Shown: positions 9,745-19,688, counted from the first letter of the stretch. The stretch: DNA of 64,000 bases from Fenollaria massiliensis (GCF_000312505.2 NZ_HG326224.1:124001-188000), one strand, 5' to 3'. Translations and numbers: made by a program. Notes: generated by a model from the letters alone, not told the origin.

Positions 9745-10934
9745 AAAGATATATTGGTACAAATGTAATGGGTTTAAGATGCCCTATAATTACAGCAGAA
9801 GATAATATTGTAGACATCGCTGTAGATACTATATTAAAAGCTAGTGAGGCTGGAAACTTTAAAATCGATGATAGAGATGTTGTTGGTTTAACTGAATCTA
9901 TAGTTGCTAAGTCAATGAATAACTTTGCCACAATTGATGATATAACTAATGATGTTAAAAATAAATTTAACTGTGATGAAGTTGCTCTAATTCACCCTAT
10001 TATGAGCAGAAATAGATTTGCAATTTGCCTAAAAGGTATTGCTAGAGCTTTTAAAAAAGTATATGTTTTATTAAGCTACCCTCACGATGAGGTTGGTAAC
10101 CACCTTTGTGACCCAGATGAGCTTGATAACTTTGACATCAATCCTTATGGAGAAATAATCGAAGAAAAAGAGTTTAAAAAATGCTTTCCTGATACTAGAC
10201 ATATATTTACAAAAGTTGACTACATTGAATATTACAAAGAACTTATTGAAGAAGCTGGTGCAGAAGCAGTTATGCTCTTCGGAAATAATGAAAGAAATGT
10301 ACTAAAATATACTAAAAATATCTTAGTTTGTAGCATACACACTCGCATTAGAACTAAAGAAAAACTTAAAAATGCTGGTGCTGAAAAGATTTTCTGTCTA
10401 TCAGAAATTTTGAATGCTCCTGTCAATGGATCTGGATATAATGAAAAATATGGTCTACTTGGTTCAAACAAATCTACTGAAAACAAAATAAAGCTGTTTC
10501 CAAGGGATTGTGACAATGTCGTATATGCTATACAAGAAAAAATTAAAGAAAAAACTGGCAAAAAGATTGAAGTTCTTGTTTATGGCGATGGTGCATTCAA
10601 AGATCCTATCGGCAAAATCTGGGAACTGGCAGACCCTGTTGTATCCCCTGCCTTTACTGATGGCTTAAAAGGTACACCAAACGAATTAAAACTTAAGTAC
10701 ATCGCTGACAATAGTTTTGCTGGACTTAAAGGCGAAAAGCTAGAAGAAGCTATAAAAGAAAAAATTCATAATAAAGGAAATAACTTAGTTGGTTCAATGG
10801 AATCACAAGGAACAACACCAAGACAATTAACAGACCTTATTGGCTCACTATGTGATTTAACAAGCGGTAGTGGTGATAAAGGCACGCCTATTGTATATAT
10901 AAAGGGTTACTTTGATAATTTCTCAGAAGAATAA
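9741..10934 (+). CDS. CofE-like gamma-glutamyl ligase homologue, substrate unknown
   Basis: A 397-residue protein related to coenzyme F420-0:L-glutamate ligases, with the family's beginning (GTNVMGLRCPII, residues about 6-17), VVGLTESIVAKS (about 47-58), and a C-terminal GDGAFKDP and TSGSGDKGTP. It is longer than archaeal CofE (about 250). Long versions occur in many Firmicutes without any known F420 pathway, and no F420 genes are visible here. Translational coupling to the folate cyclo-ligase makes folyl-polyglutamate or another glutamylated cofactor a possible substrate; this is inference. A terminator follows 14 bp after the stop. Confidence 0.8.
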   Translation: MKRYIGTNVMGLRCPIITAEDNIVDIAVDTILKASEAGNFKIDDRDVVGLTESIVAKSMNNFATIDDITNDVKNKFNCDEVALIHPIMSRNRFAICLKGIARAFKKVYVLLSYPHDEVGNHLCDPDELDNFDINPYGEIIEEKEFKKCFPDTRHIFTKVDYIEYYKELIEEAGAEAVMLFGNNERNVLKYTKNILVCSIHTRIRTKEKLKNAGAEKIFCLSEILNAPVNGSGYNEKYGLLGSNKSTENKIKLFPRDCDNVVYAIQEKIKEKTGKKIEVLVYGDGAFKDPIGKIWELADPVVSPAFTDGLKGTPNELKLKYIADNSFAGLKGEKLEEAIKEKIHNKGNNLVGSMESQGTTPRQLTDLIGSLCDLTSGSGDKGTPIVYIKGYFDNFSEE

Positions 10935-10947
10935 TAAATATAAAATT

Positions 10948-10975
10948 GCTCATATATTCAGTATGAGCTTTTTTT
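10948..10975 (+). terminator. Rho-independent terminator after the CofE-like gene
   Basis: Stem GCTCATA/TATGAGC (10948-10954 with 10962-10968) closed by a seven-base loop and followed by seven T residues. It ends the short plus-strand folate operon. Confidence 0.85.
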
Positions 10976-10986
10976 ACGCATAAAAA

Positions 10987-11020
10987 TACCCTCTCTACTC
11001 GTAATGAGTAAAGAGGGTTT
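10987..11020 (-). terminator. Terminator of the cell-wall polymer/transketolase transcript, usable from both sides
   Basis: A long inverted repeat, ACCCTCTCTACTC paired with GAGTAAAGAGGGT around a short loop, flanked by T-rich sequence on both strands. It lies between the convergent CofE-like and transketolase genes, so it can stop the minus-strand transcript and back up the plus-strand terminator. Confidence 0.85.
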
Positions 11021-11031
11021 TATAATTTTAA

Positions 11032-13011
11032 CTATTTTTCTATAAGTTTGCTTACTTCTTCTTCAACGTGTTCTTTAGTAATTCCGTATTTTTCAAATAA
11101 GACTTTTCCTGGTGCTGATGAACCAAATCTATCGATACCAATTGCAGTACCTTCTAGACCAACAAATCTGCCCCAAGGCATTGTTGAAAGTGCTTCAACT
11201 GATACTCTTCTCTTAACATTTGATGGAAGTATCTTTTCGATATATTCTTTGTCTTGATTTAAGAATATTTCTTGTGATGGCATACTAACAACTCTTATTG
11301 ACTTACCTTTTGCTTCTAAATCCTTAGCTGCTTCTATTGACAAAGCTACTTCTGATCCTGTTGCTATGATTATAGCGTCAATTGCATCTTTTGCTTCTTT
11401 ATGAACTATATAAGCACCTTTTAAAGCTTCTTCTGATGAATTATCAAGAAGTTTTAATCCTTGTCTTGAAAGTATCAAGCATGTTGGTGTTTTTTTGCTA
11501 ATTAAAGCTGCTTGCCAAGCGTAGCAAACTTCTCTTGAGTCAGCAGGTCTAATTACATTGATGTTTGGTATGCTCCTAAGCATTGCTAAGTGCTCTATAG
11601 GTTGATGAGTTGGTCCATCTTCGCCAACGCCTATGCTGTCATGAGTTAATATATATATTGCAGGTAAATTCATTAGTGATGCAAGTCTTATTGATGGCTT
11701 CATATAATCTGAGAAAACTAAGAATGTTGCTGCATAAGATCTTAGTCCGCCATGAAGTAAAATTCCGTTAACAATGGCTCCCATTGCGTGCTCTCTGATA
11801 CCGAAGTGTATGTTTCTTCCTTCTGGACATTCGCTTGAGAAGAATTTTTCATCATTCATAACTGATTTATTTGATGGACCTAGGTCAGCTGATCCGCCCA
11901 TAAGATTTTCTAATACGTGACTTACCTTGTTAAGAACCTTGCCTGATGAGCTTCTTGATGCATCATCTTTTAGTTCTATATCAGTGCAAGCCTTTAGTAC
12001 TTCTTCACTTACTTCTTTATCGTAGAAGCTCATAAGCTTGTCATAATCTGCTTTGTATTTAGCTTTGTATGCTTCTAATTTTTTGTACCAATCTTCTTCA
12101 TATTTTTCTAGCTCTACGCTCTTTTCTTTCATATAATCAAGAACGTCTTTGCTCACATTGAAGCCTTCTTCTTCATATCCAAGATTTTTTCTAAGTGCAG
12201 CAAGTGATTCAGCTCCTAAAGGTGCTCCGTGAGCGTCAGCGCTTCCTTCTTTGCCAGTAGCACCATAACCAATCTTAGTCTTAATCTCAATTAATGTTGG
12301 TTTATCAGTGCTTTTCTTTGCTTCAGCTATAGCCTTCGATATAGCCTCGATATCATTACCATCTTCAACGTATAGAGTGTTCCAGCCAAGTGCTTCATAT
12401 CTTGCTCTAACATTTTCAGTGAAAGCAAATTTTGTATCGCCTTCTATAGTAATGTTATTTGAATCATATAAAACAACTAATTTATTTAGCTTAAGTGTTC
12501 CAGCTAAAGATGATGCTTCATTTGAAATACCTTCTTGTAAGCAGCCATCGCCGCAAAGTATATAAGTCATGTGGTCAATAAGTTTATTGTCATCTTTATT
12601 AAAAATTGCTGCTAAATGCTTTTCGGCCATAGCCATACCAACGCCCATAGCAATGCCTTGACCAAGTGGTCCTGTACTTGCTTCAACGCCCTTTGTATGC
12701 ATATACTCAGGGTGACCTGGTGTAAGTGAGTCAAATTGTCTGAAATTTTCTAAGTCTTCAATCTTTAGTCCATAGCCATATAAATTTAGTAATGAGTATA
12801 GAAGCATTGATCCATGTCCTGCAGATAAGATGAATCTGTCTCTGTTTATCCAATCAGGATTCTTTGGATTGTGCTTTAAGTGCTCATTAAATAATGTAAA
12901 TGCCATTGGCGCTGCTCCTAGTGGCAAACCAGGATGGCCTGAATTAGCTTTTTCAATAGCTTCCGCCGATAATACCCTAATAGTATTTATTGCCTTTTGT
13001 TTAACGTCCAT
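11032..13011 (-). CDS. tkt: Transketolase
   Basis: Thiamine-diphosphate enzyme that transfers two-carbon units between sugar phosphates in the non-oxidative pentose phosphate pathway. Full-length single-chain form of 659 residues. The N-terminal domain has SAGHGSML (about 64) and the ThDP motif GDGCLQEG (about 150). The central part has DLGPSNKS and GIREHAMG, and the C-terminal domain closes with the SAPG motif. Start ATG with AGGAGG. It is the last gene of the minus-strand polymer run, 14 bp after tagA. It may supply pentose or other sugar phosphates, or merely share transcription. Confidence 0.97.
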   Translation of the reverse strand: MDVKQKAINTIRVLSAEAIEKANSGHPGLPLGAAPMAFTLFNEHLKHNPKNPDWINRDRFILSAGHGSMLLYSLLNLYGYGLKIEDLENFRQFDSLTPGHPEYMHTKGVEASTGPLGQGIAMGVGMAMAEKHLAAIFNKDDNKLIDHMTYILCGDGCLQEGISNEASSLAGTLKLNKLVVLYDSNNITIEGDTKFAFTENVRARYEALGWNTLYVEDGNDIEAISKAIAEAKKSTDKPTLIEIKTKIGYGATGKEGSADAHGAPLGAESLAALRKNLGYEEEGFNVSKDVLDYMKEKSVELEKYEEDWYKKLEAYKAKYKADYDKLMSFYDKEVSEEVLKACTDIELKDDASRSSSGKVLNKVSHVLENLMGGSADLGPSNKSVMNDEKFFSSECPEGRNIHFGIREHAMGAIVNGILLHGGLRSYAATFLVFSDYMKPSIRLASLMNLPAIYILTHDSIGVGEDGPTHQPIEHLAMLRSIPNINVIRPADSREVCYAWQAALISKKTPTCLILSRQGLKLLDNSSEEALKGAYIVHKEAKDAIDAIIIATGSEVALSIEAAKDLEAKGKSIRVVSMPSQEIFLNQDKEYIEKILPSNVKRRVSVEALSTMPWGRFVGLEGTAIGIDRFGSSAPGKVLFEKYGITKEHVEEEVSKLIEK

Positions 13012-13025
13012 ATTAACCTCCTATT

Positions 13026-13787
13026 TCAATTTATATACTCTACTGCGTTTTTTGTAAAAATTATCTTCATTAAAAATCTTGGTATGTCCAGTTGTCTTTT
13101 AAATCGTTTAGGTTCCTTTATGAGTCTATACAGCCATTCCATACCTATCTTTCTTATAAAAGCTGGCGCTATCTTGACATTGCCAGCTAATACATCTATG
13201 ACACCGCCATTAGCAATTGCAAGCCTTGAATTAATTTTGTCTTTATTATAATAGATAAATTTTTCTTGATAGCCCGCTCCCATACCTACAAAGATGGCGT
13301 CCGCCTTTGAATCATTTATCTTTTTTATCAAAGCTTCTTCTTCATCGCAAGATGAATTGCCATTGTGACTGCCTTTAAAATATCCGTTGTTATAGCCTGC
13401 TACGACTATGTTTGGATAATCATGATTAATCTTCTCTATAGCTTTCTCAGCTATGCCAGGCTTAGCTCCTAACAAAAACAGTGAGAGACCTTTTTCGTTC
13501 ATTAGCTCCAAAATCTTGATAGATGTGTCATAGCCTGTAACTCTTGATTTTAGCGGCTTTTTCTTTAATTTTGATGCTATCATTAGACCAATTCCATCGC
13601 ATAAATTTAGTGATGCTGAGTTAATTATTTCTTTAAATTCATCATCTCTTCCAGCTCTCATAACTATCTCTGGATTTGGTGTGTAAATATAATTAAGTTT
13701 ATCATTATCAAAAAATTCATTAATCTTCGCAATGGTTTCTGACATGTCAATATTATTTATTCTTACACCTAAAATTTTAATGTCCAT
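13026..13787 (-). CDS. tagA: WecG/TagA/CpsF-family glycosyltransferase
   Basis: Membrane-associated transferase. The family adds N-acetylmannosamine or its uronic acid to undecaprenyl-PP-GlcNAc in teichoic-acid-like polymers. About 253 residues. The conserved Thr is in YTPNPEIVM (about 34) and the catalytic-type Asp in LNLCDGIGLM (about 62); GMGAGYQEKFI follows near 180. I prefer ATG 13787 over 13796, because AAAGGATG lies upstream and the product then starts MDIKILGV as in relatives. It overlaps the csaB fusion by 11 bp. Next to wecC, a ManNAcA donor is plausible. Confidence 0.92.
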   Translation of the reverse strand: MDIKILGVRINNIDMSETIAKINEFFDNDKLNYIYTPNPEIVMRAGRDDEFKEIINSASLNLCDGIGLMIASKLKKKPLKSRVTGYDTSIKILELMNEKGLSLFLLGAKPGIAEKAIEKINHDYPNIVVAGYNNGYFKGSHNGNSSCDEEEALIKKINDSKADAIFVGMGAGYQEKFIYYNKDKINSRLAIANGGVIDVLAGNVKIAPAFIRKIGMEWLYRLIKEPKRFKRQLDIPRFLMKIIFTKNAVEYIN

Positions 13788-15971
13788 AAGCATCATCCTT
13801 TAAAAGTTCTAGTGCAAGCTTGCTTGCTTCTATTGCTTTTTTCTTATTTTCTTCATTAATAGAACTTAATTTATTTATAAAATCTATTCTATTATTGCTA
13901 ATGTATTCATATGCCTTGATTAAATCATAATAATTAATACCATCTACGTCAATATTTATGCTCTCATCAAAATCTTTTAGAAGCGTCTCGGTCTTTGGAT
14001 CATAAGAAAGTCCAATAAATGGCAAGTTTTGATGAATTGCATATATCATAGCGTGTAGTCTCATAGCAACGATAAAATCAGCGTTTTTCATAAGATTCAT
14101 AAGTATTTCAACTGGATATTTTTCATCGATTATCTTGCTTGATTTTAAATTTGCTGCAATTTTTTCTGATATAGTCGTATCTCTTGGCATCTGCATTGGC
14201 ATGAAAACAATATTTTTTCCTTGATCAATAAGATAATTTAAAAATTTAACTAGCTCATCTATAAGTTTTTCGTCATTCATCCATGACCTAACCGAAACTA
14301 AAACTGTATCTTTATTTATATCAAATTTCTCACGAATACTTTCATCACTTGCCTCTTTTAGATTAAAGACTGGATCTGATAAAACTTTTACATTTTGATT
14401 ATTGACCCCAATTGATTTAATGAAATTATATGAATCAATATCTCTGAGCGTGATATAATCTACTTTATTAAGTACTCTTCTTGTGAAATTTCTGTTGAAT
14501 TTTTTATTTATCGGTCCAACACCATTCGAATAAACAAAAACTTTTTTCTTATAGTGCTTAGCAAGCTTCATTATTAATAAATAGTACCAAATTGATCTGG
14601 AACTTGTCTTGTCTTGTAAGAGGCTTCCGCCGCCGCTTATAAGCATGTCAGACGCTTTAATGCTCTTAATTACATCAAAGAGCTTAAATCTATCAACAGC
14701 TGAAACACCATATTCCTTCTCAGTTAGACTTGGATCCTTTGACAGTACTTTTATATTTAGATTTGGATCCAAGGCTTTAAAAGACTCAAGTATTGACTTT
14801 AGTATAGCATCATCGCCTGAGTTTGAAAAACCAAAGTAGCCTGACATAATAACATGCTTTGCTAGAATCTTCTTATAAATTTCTACGTGCTTCTCAGCCA
14901 TCTTTATATGAGTGAAATTATCAATGATTCTAGTATATAAATTTTCACCAAGTTTTTTACGCTCATCAGCATTATTTTTTAGCTTAAGTATATCTGCAGC
15001 AAGAGCCTTATAATCTTGCTTTTCAAATAGCTTTCCTGTTTCGCCATCTAAAATTATCTTAGGTATGCCGCCAACTCTTGACGCTATAGTAGCTTTTTTA
15101 AGTGAGCCACCCTCCATTATGACATAAGGAAATGATTCACTTAAGCTGCATAAAACGTTTATATCAATCGCATTCAGAAAATCATATGGATGAGTCTCGT
15201 TGCCTAAGAAATAAACATTTTGCTCTAAGCCTAAATCTTTTCTTAAGCTTAATAAATGCTCTTTATCTTGACCATCGCCTGCAAGTAAAAATATGACAGA
15301 TTTATCTTTATCAATCACTTCTTTTGCCGCTCTTAGAAATGTTTCATGGTCTTTAACTTTGTCAAGTCTAGCTAGTATGCCAACTATAAACTTATCCTTG
15401 TAATCAATATTTTTCTCTTTTAAATAGCTTTCTTTATCTTTTATTATTTTATCTTCTAAAAATATACCATTGTATATAGTAAATATCTTATCCTTATCAA
15501 AGCCTCTACTTACAAGCATGTCCTTGAAACTATCAGAAACAGCTATGTAATTATCAAATCTTTTTAAGGCAAACTTATTAAGATTAGTAAAAACTATATT
15601 TTTATAAAAATTATCTTTAAAATCTAATAAATAATCGCTGTGAACAGTAGTTATGAACTTGGCATTAACTTTTTCTTTAAAAAGTAGCTTATAAGATTAG
15701 CTCTTGCACCATGTGAGTGAACTATCTCAAAACCTTCACTCTCAATGAGATCTTTAAGCTTATTAACTACAGAAAAATCAAATCTGCTTCTTTGTTCGAT
15801 AACTTCTACATCTATGCCGTATTTTTTTAGATCATCAGCAAAGGGCCCTTTGATAAAGCAAACTAATTTTACATCAACTTTATCTTTTAAACCGCAAAGC
15901 AAATTTATGATGTGAGTCTTGGCTCCGCCAGTATCTCCGCCACTAATTAGATGAAGTACTTTCATAATCAA
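13777..15971 (-). pseudogene. csaB: Glycosyltransferase-CsaB (polysaccharide pyruvyl transferase) fusion with a frameshift near its start
   Basis: Residues 1-105 (from 15971) are the N-terminal half of a GT-B glycosyltransferase, with SGGDTGGAKTH and HSHGARANL. That frame stops at 15651-15653. The second frame carries the rest of the same domain (TTVHSDYLL, AVSDSF, LEQNVYFLGN, MEGGSLKKA), and then a full CsaB domain from about residue 375 of the joined protein (MSGYFGFSNSGDDAIL, SGGGSLLQD, AMRLHAMIYA). The frames meet at five A residues (15670-15674, minus strand); six would restore a protein of about 731 residues. CsaB adds ketal pyruvate to wall polymers, creating the ligand of SLH domains. 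If translation begins only at a downstream start, the CsaB domain could still be made. An error in the read, true mutation and slippage are the alternatives. Confidence 0.85.
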
Positions 15972-17478
15972 TTCCTTTGTTTCTTAATCCCATGATTAGT
16001 GCTGCATACATAACAAAATATATAATCATAGCTGGGAACTCAAAAATATTTTCTACAGAATTTTGTATTAAAACACCTAATGCGCCGCAAAATAGTCCGC
16101 ATGCTAATATTTTGTTATCTAAATTCTTTTGAGTGAATACAACTTTTAATGTAGATATTAAAAATCCAAGTATCATAAAGCCAATCGCGCATACGCCATA
16201 GTAACCTGTTTCAACCAAGGTCTTTAAATAATAATTATCTAAGTAGAATGGTGATAAATCATTGTTTATAGCAACTGCTCCGCCATATCTACCAAGGCCA
16301 ACGCCCCAAAATTTATGCTTTGACCAAACTTTTAAACCTATAGTCCATCTATAGATTCTTCCGCCACTAGCTGATTTAAACATATATTCTGGTGTAAGCA
16401 TATATAAAAGTCTTGTTGATAATGAATTTCCTGAGACTATAAATAAAGAGCCAAGTATTACAAATGGAGTTAATACTCTAACGTTTGTAAATAAAATGAA
16501 TACAAGCATAGCTAATGCAAAAGCTATCCACGCTCCTCTTGAGTATGTTAATAACAAACCTAAAAGCATTACCATAGTCTCGATAAAATATACTGCTTTA
16601 AGCTTTTTATTCTTTTCAATTAAAAATAATGATATTACCAATGGTAAAATTAATACAAATATAACACCAAGTATATTAGGCGAACCAACTATAGAAAAGG
16701 CTCTTACCTTTATCGATTCGCTTGAGTCTATCCAATTGCCTGGCATTTTCACTTTAAATATAAATTGATATATGGCATGAAGACCAAGTAAAAATCCGCC
16801 ATGCGATATAAATTTTGACACAGTCTTGACAATATCTTCACTTGTGAAGAATTGCGCAAAAATGTAGTACCACAAAACATGTTGAAACATTGCTCTAAAG
16901 CCTTCTATAGCTATCTTAGTGTTTGGTTGAACTACAAGTACATGTATTATTCCTAGAATAAAATATATAGCTAGAACAAAACCAAATGGAGTGAAATTAT
17001 ACTTAATGCTGCCATTTGAGTTCATTCTTCTCATTGCTAGATAAAAAATCATAAATAAGAAATAAAATTCATCCCAATAGTTTGCAAATGAGCTAAGTCC
17101 AGGAATTTTTCTGATAATGTAGTCAGTAAATATATAAAAAACTAATACTAAGACAAAAATAAAGCCAAAGTATTTTACACCTGTTAGCTTAATAAAGCCC
17201 TTGTAAATGATTGACTCATGAAATGAATTATTAAATTTATCTACTAAAACATAAATAAAGCTATCTCTATAAACCTTGTTAAGCTTTTTATAAAAGATAG
17301 ACATCTTCATGTCAATCTTATTTAATAACTTATATAAAAAGCTTCCCTTTAGACTGTCACTATAAGTCCTTTGCTTGTATTGAGGCTTAGTATAGTCAAA
17401 TAGAAAGCTTGATCTAAGTAGAGAAAGTATATAGACATATAATCTATATAAAAAACTCTCTTTGAATAGTTTTTCCAT
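15943..17478 (-). CDS. O-antigen ligase/polymerase-like membrane protein
   Basis: A polytopic protein of about 511 residues with a basic, Tyr-rich N-terminal segment of about 95 residues and then roughly ten to eleven membrane helices. The Wzy/WaaL-type signature YSRGAWIAF lies near residue 315, followed by a large external loop containing GRIYRWTIG and GVGLGRYGG. Members polymerise or ligate lipid-linked glycans outside the membrane. It overlaps the glycosyltransferase-csaB gene by 29 bp and follows two DUF4330 genes. The start is either TTG 17487 or ATG 17478; neither has a strong ribosome site. I give the ATG. Confidence 0.85.
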   Translation of the reverse strand: MEKLFKESFLYRLYVYILSLLRSSFLFDYTKPQYKQRTYSDSLKGSFLYKLLNKIDMKMSIFYKKLNKVYRDSFIYVLVDKFNNSFHESIIYKGFIKLTGVKYFGFIFVLVLVFYIFTDYIIRKIPGLSSFANYWDEFYFLFMIFYLAMRRMNSNGSIKYNFTPFGFVLAIYFILGIIHVLVVQPNTKIAIEGFRAMFQHVLWYYIFAQFFTSEDIVKTVSKFISHGGFLLGLHAIYQFIFKVKMPGNWIDSSESIKVRAFSIVGSPNILGVIFVLILPLVISLFLIEKNKKLKAVYFIETMVMLLGLLLTYSRGAWIAFALAMLVFILFTNVRVLTPFVILGSLFIVSGNSLSTRLLYMLTPEYMFKSASGGRIYRWTIGLKVWSKHKFWGVGLGRYGGAVAINNDLSPFYLDNYYLKTLVETGYYGVCAIGFMILGFLISTLKVVFTQKNLDNKILACGLFCGALGVLIQNSVENIFEFPAMIIYFVMYAALIMGLRNKGIDYESTSSN

Positions 17479-17479
17479 C

Positions 17480-17974
17480 TTAATCAACTTTCTTTCTATC
17501 AGCTATAAGAGCGCTAAGTCTGTAGTTATCAGACTCTAAGAATATTGTTGAGCCAAGTCTTAGCTCTTGCTTGCCAAATTTAAGTGAATTGCTTACATTA
17601 GAAAAATTACCTTCTATAGTAACTACAGTTTTTTCCTTAAGTGGATCAATCACTTTTTTAATCTCACCATTGTTATCAACTGTGTTTACGTAGTAGTCTT
17701 CTCTCTTGACATCTTTAACAAAGATATCGAAGTGATTTTTCATCTCTCCTAGTTGATCGCCAATTCTTATGCAATCAGTATTGCCTTTATTTTCATATAA
17801 ATAAAGTGTTGCCTCATACTTTTCAGTAGTTTTACCTAAAGTTATATCAGCTACATCTTTTCTCATTAGTTTAAGTGAAGCAAAGAAAACTAAGCCTATT
17901 ACAATCAATACTGCTAATATATCTAATAAACTTATTTTGCCAAATAATCTTAATTTATTATCTATTATTTTCAT
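17480..17974 (-). CDS. DUF4330-family protein, second copy
   Basis: 164 residues: a short cytoplasmic N-terminus with the motif LFGKISLLDILAVL, one membrane helix (about 15-38), then an extracellular beta-rich domain. This matches my recollection of DUF4330, a family of unknown function often found beside polysaccharide genes. It overlaps the upstream DUF4330 gene by 17 bp and the following ligase gene by a few bases, so all are probably made together. The paired arrangement suggests a heteromeric membrane accessory of polymer assembly; no activity can be assigned. Confidence 0.75.
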   Translation of the reverse strand: MKIIDNKLRLFGKISLLDILAVLIVIGLVFFASLKLMRKDVADITLGKTTEKYEATLYLYENKGNTDCIRIGDQLGEMKNHFDIFVKDVKREDYYVNTVDNNGEIKKVIDPLKEKTVVTIEGNFSNVSNSLKFGKQELRLGSTIFLESDNYRLSALIADRKKVD

Positions 17975-18440
17975 CTACTTCCTCCACATTTGTTATATAG
18001 CCAAGATATGCGTGGTCTTTTGTTTTAACGTACATATCAACGCCTGCTTTTATCTCTTGTCCACCTAAAGACATGTATGGTCCTGTATAGTTAACATTTG
18101 CCTTAATCCTAACTATAGGGTTAACAAATTCTGCGTCATCAACAACGATTATATCGCCATTAGTCTTTACCAATTCATTCTTTCTAGCTTGAATATCAAC
18201 GCTAATAATTTCTCCGTCTTGAAATGTTTCTTGAGCGAATAATTTATCTCCCGGCTTTAAATCTTTGATTGAATCTCTAGTAATATTATCTTTAGCTTCT
18301 GCTGTGATTATAACTGTTCTTTTTGCCTCTTTACCTATGCTTGACTTAATGTTCTTTCTGTTTATAAGTAAAAATACAAGTAATAACAATATTAATATAA
18401 TAAATATATCAAATATATTTATCTTGAATTTCTTCTTCAT
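17958..18440 (-). CDS. DUF4330-family protein, first copy
   Basis: 160 residues with a Lys-rich start, one membrane helix (about 9-26) and an extracellular domain predicted to be mostly strands. It shares the layout of the next gene (IFDIFIILILL against LLDILAVLIVI; then a VxITxEAK-type strand and a GGQEIKAG/FGKQELRLG-like turn). The two copies are diverged paralogues in tandem. It starts immediately after the glycosyltransferase stop, with GGAGGAATAAATG giving a strong ribosome site. Function unknown. Confidence 0.75.
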   Translation of the reverse strand: MKKKFKINIFDIFIILILLLLVFLLINRKNIKSSIGKEAKRTVIITAEAKDNITRDSIKDLKPGDKLFAQETFQDGEIISVDIQARKNELVKTNGDIIVVDDAEFVNPIVRIKANVNYTGPYMSLGGQEIKAGVDMYVKTKDHAYLGYITNVEEVDENNR

Positions 18441-19688
18441 TTATTCCTCCAAAATTTTGTTTATAATGTTATTAAGCTCTTCTGCTTGTGCCTCTCTTGA
18501 ATATTTTTTGATAAGCTCTTTATCGCCATAATAATTATTCTCGCTCTTATAGTTTTCATATAGCTTCATTATGGCGTTTTTAATCTCTCTAGTCTCACCC
18601 GGCTCAGCGACTATACCCGTCTTTGTCTCTTCTATAAGCTCTCCTGCTGCTCCGTGCTTTGGAACTATGGCTAAAATATTTTTATAAGCTCTTAGATATT
18701 CAAAAACTTTTCCTGTATAAAAATTCTCAGAACCTTTGCCCTTACCTATTAAAAGCAAAAGTACGTCTGCCTCAAGAAGTTTTCTTATTGATTCTTCATG
18801 AGCTAGATAAGATAAATAATTAATTTCTTTTTCTAAATTATAAGTCTTTTTATACTCTTCTATCTGAGAGTCCTTTACATTGCCAGCTATATTTATCCTA
18901 ATATCGCCCTTATCAATTTTGCCTTCATCAATAAGCTCTTTCAAAGCTGATAAAAATTCATGCAAATTTCTTCTGCCATATAAAGCGCCTGTGTGAATAA
19001 AGGTGAATTTATCGCTCTTTTCTTTTGGATATATGCCTAAAAAGTCCTCTTCATCGTAACCATTGGGTATATATGTGGACTTGCCCTTAAGCTCAGGCAA
19101 ATCAGCAATAAAATTATCAAGCATAAATCTAGTATTTGTAATGAAATAATCGCATTTATAATTTATTTCAAGCTCAGTCTTTTTTGATAATTTCATCTTT
19201 ATTCTTGATGAAAAGCTATCTAGGTGGAATGGATTATTCGTCCACTCATCTCTATAGTCGACTATCCACTTCATCTTAGGAAATTTCTCTTTTAGATACA
19301 ATCCAAATAAATGTGCTGAATAAGGATAACTTGTAGTATATATAACATCTGGATTAAATTCTAGAGCTATCTTTTCAATCTCTTTTTTATTAAATTTATA
19401 CCAAAAAACTTCAGCATCTGGAAGCGCAAAAAACTTAGCATAGACTTTTTTAATAAGACCGCTATTGTTAATGTCATGTGCCTTAAGTCTGATGACTCTC
19501 ACATTTTCAGGAACATCATTTAATAAGCTGTCATCTTTTAAGTCTTTGCTAGCATCTTTTGATACGACTAAGACTTCATTGCCGAGCCTTGATAGATACT
19601 TTACAAATTTTAAACTTCTTTGCACACCACTTCCACCTATTGGCGGGAATTGATTTGCAATAAATAATATCTTACTCAAGTTCTCCAC
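18441..19688 (-). CDS. Glycosyltransferase, GT4-like (WbuB type)
   Basis: GT-B fold transferase of 415 residues. The N-terminal domain has FPPIGGSGVQRSLKF (about 14-28), a donor/acceptor cleft motif YTTSYPYSAHLFG and the linker IPNGYDEEDF (about 215). The C-terminal domain has FIHTGALYGRRNL, and EYLRAYKNILAI near 325 in place of the classic EX7E region. It probably adds one sugar to the lipid-linked wall polymer. It starts at GTG 19688 or TTG 19679 inside the last codons of wecC, so the two are coupled. The sugar cannot be read from the sequence. Confidence 0.88.
   Translation of the reverse strand: MENLSKILFIANQFPPIGGSGVQRSLKFVKYLSRLGNEVLVVSKDASKDLKDDSLLNDVPENVRVIRLKAHDINNSGLIKKVYAKFFALPDAEVFWYKFNKKEIEKIALEFNPDVIYTTSYPYSAHLFGLYLKEKFPKMKWIVDYRDEWTNNPFHLDSFSSRIKMKLSKKTELEINYKCDYFITNTRFMLDNFIADLPELKGKSTYIPNGYDEEDFLGIYPKEKSDKFTFIHTGALYGRRNLHEFLSALKELIDEGKIDKGDIRINIAGNVKDSQIEEYKKTYNLEKEINYLSYLAHEESIRKLLEADVLLLLIGKGKGSENFYTGKVFEYLRAYKNILAIVPKHGAAGELIEETKTGIVAEPGETREIKNAIMKLYENYKSENNYYGDKELIKKYSREAQAEELNNIINKILEE

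Noticed and set aside
9741-10934. Evidence for coenzyme F420 synthesis
   Set aside because: Only a distant, longer CofE relative is present; no other F420 gene is visible and this family is widespread in organisms without F420.
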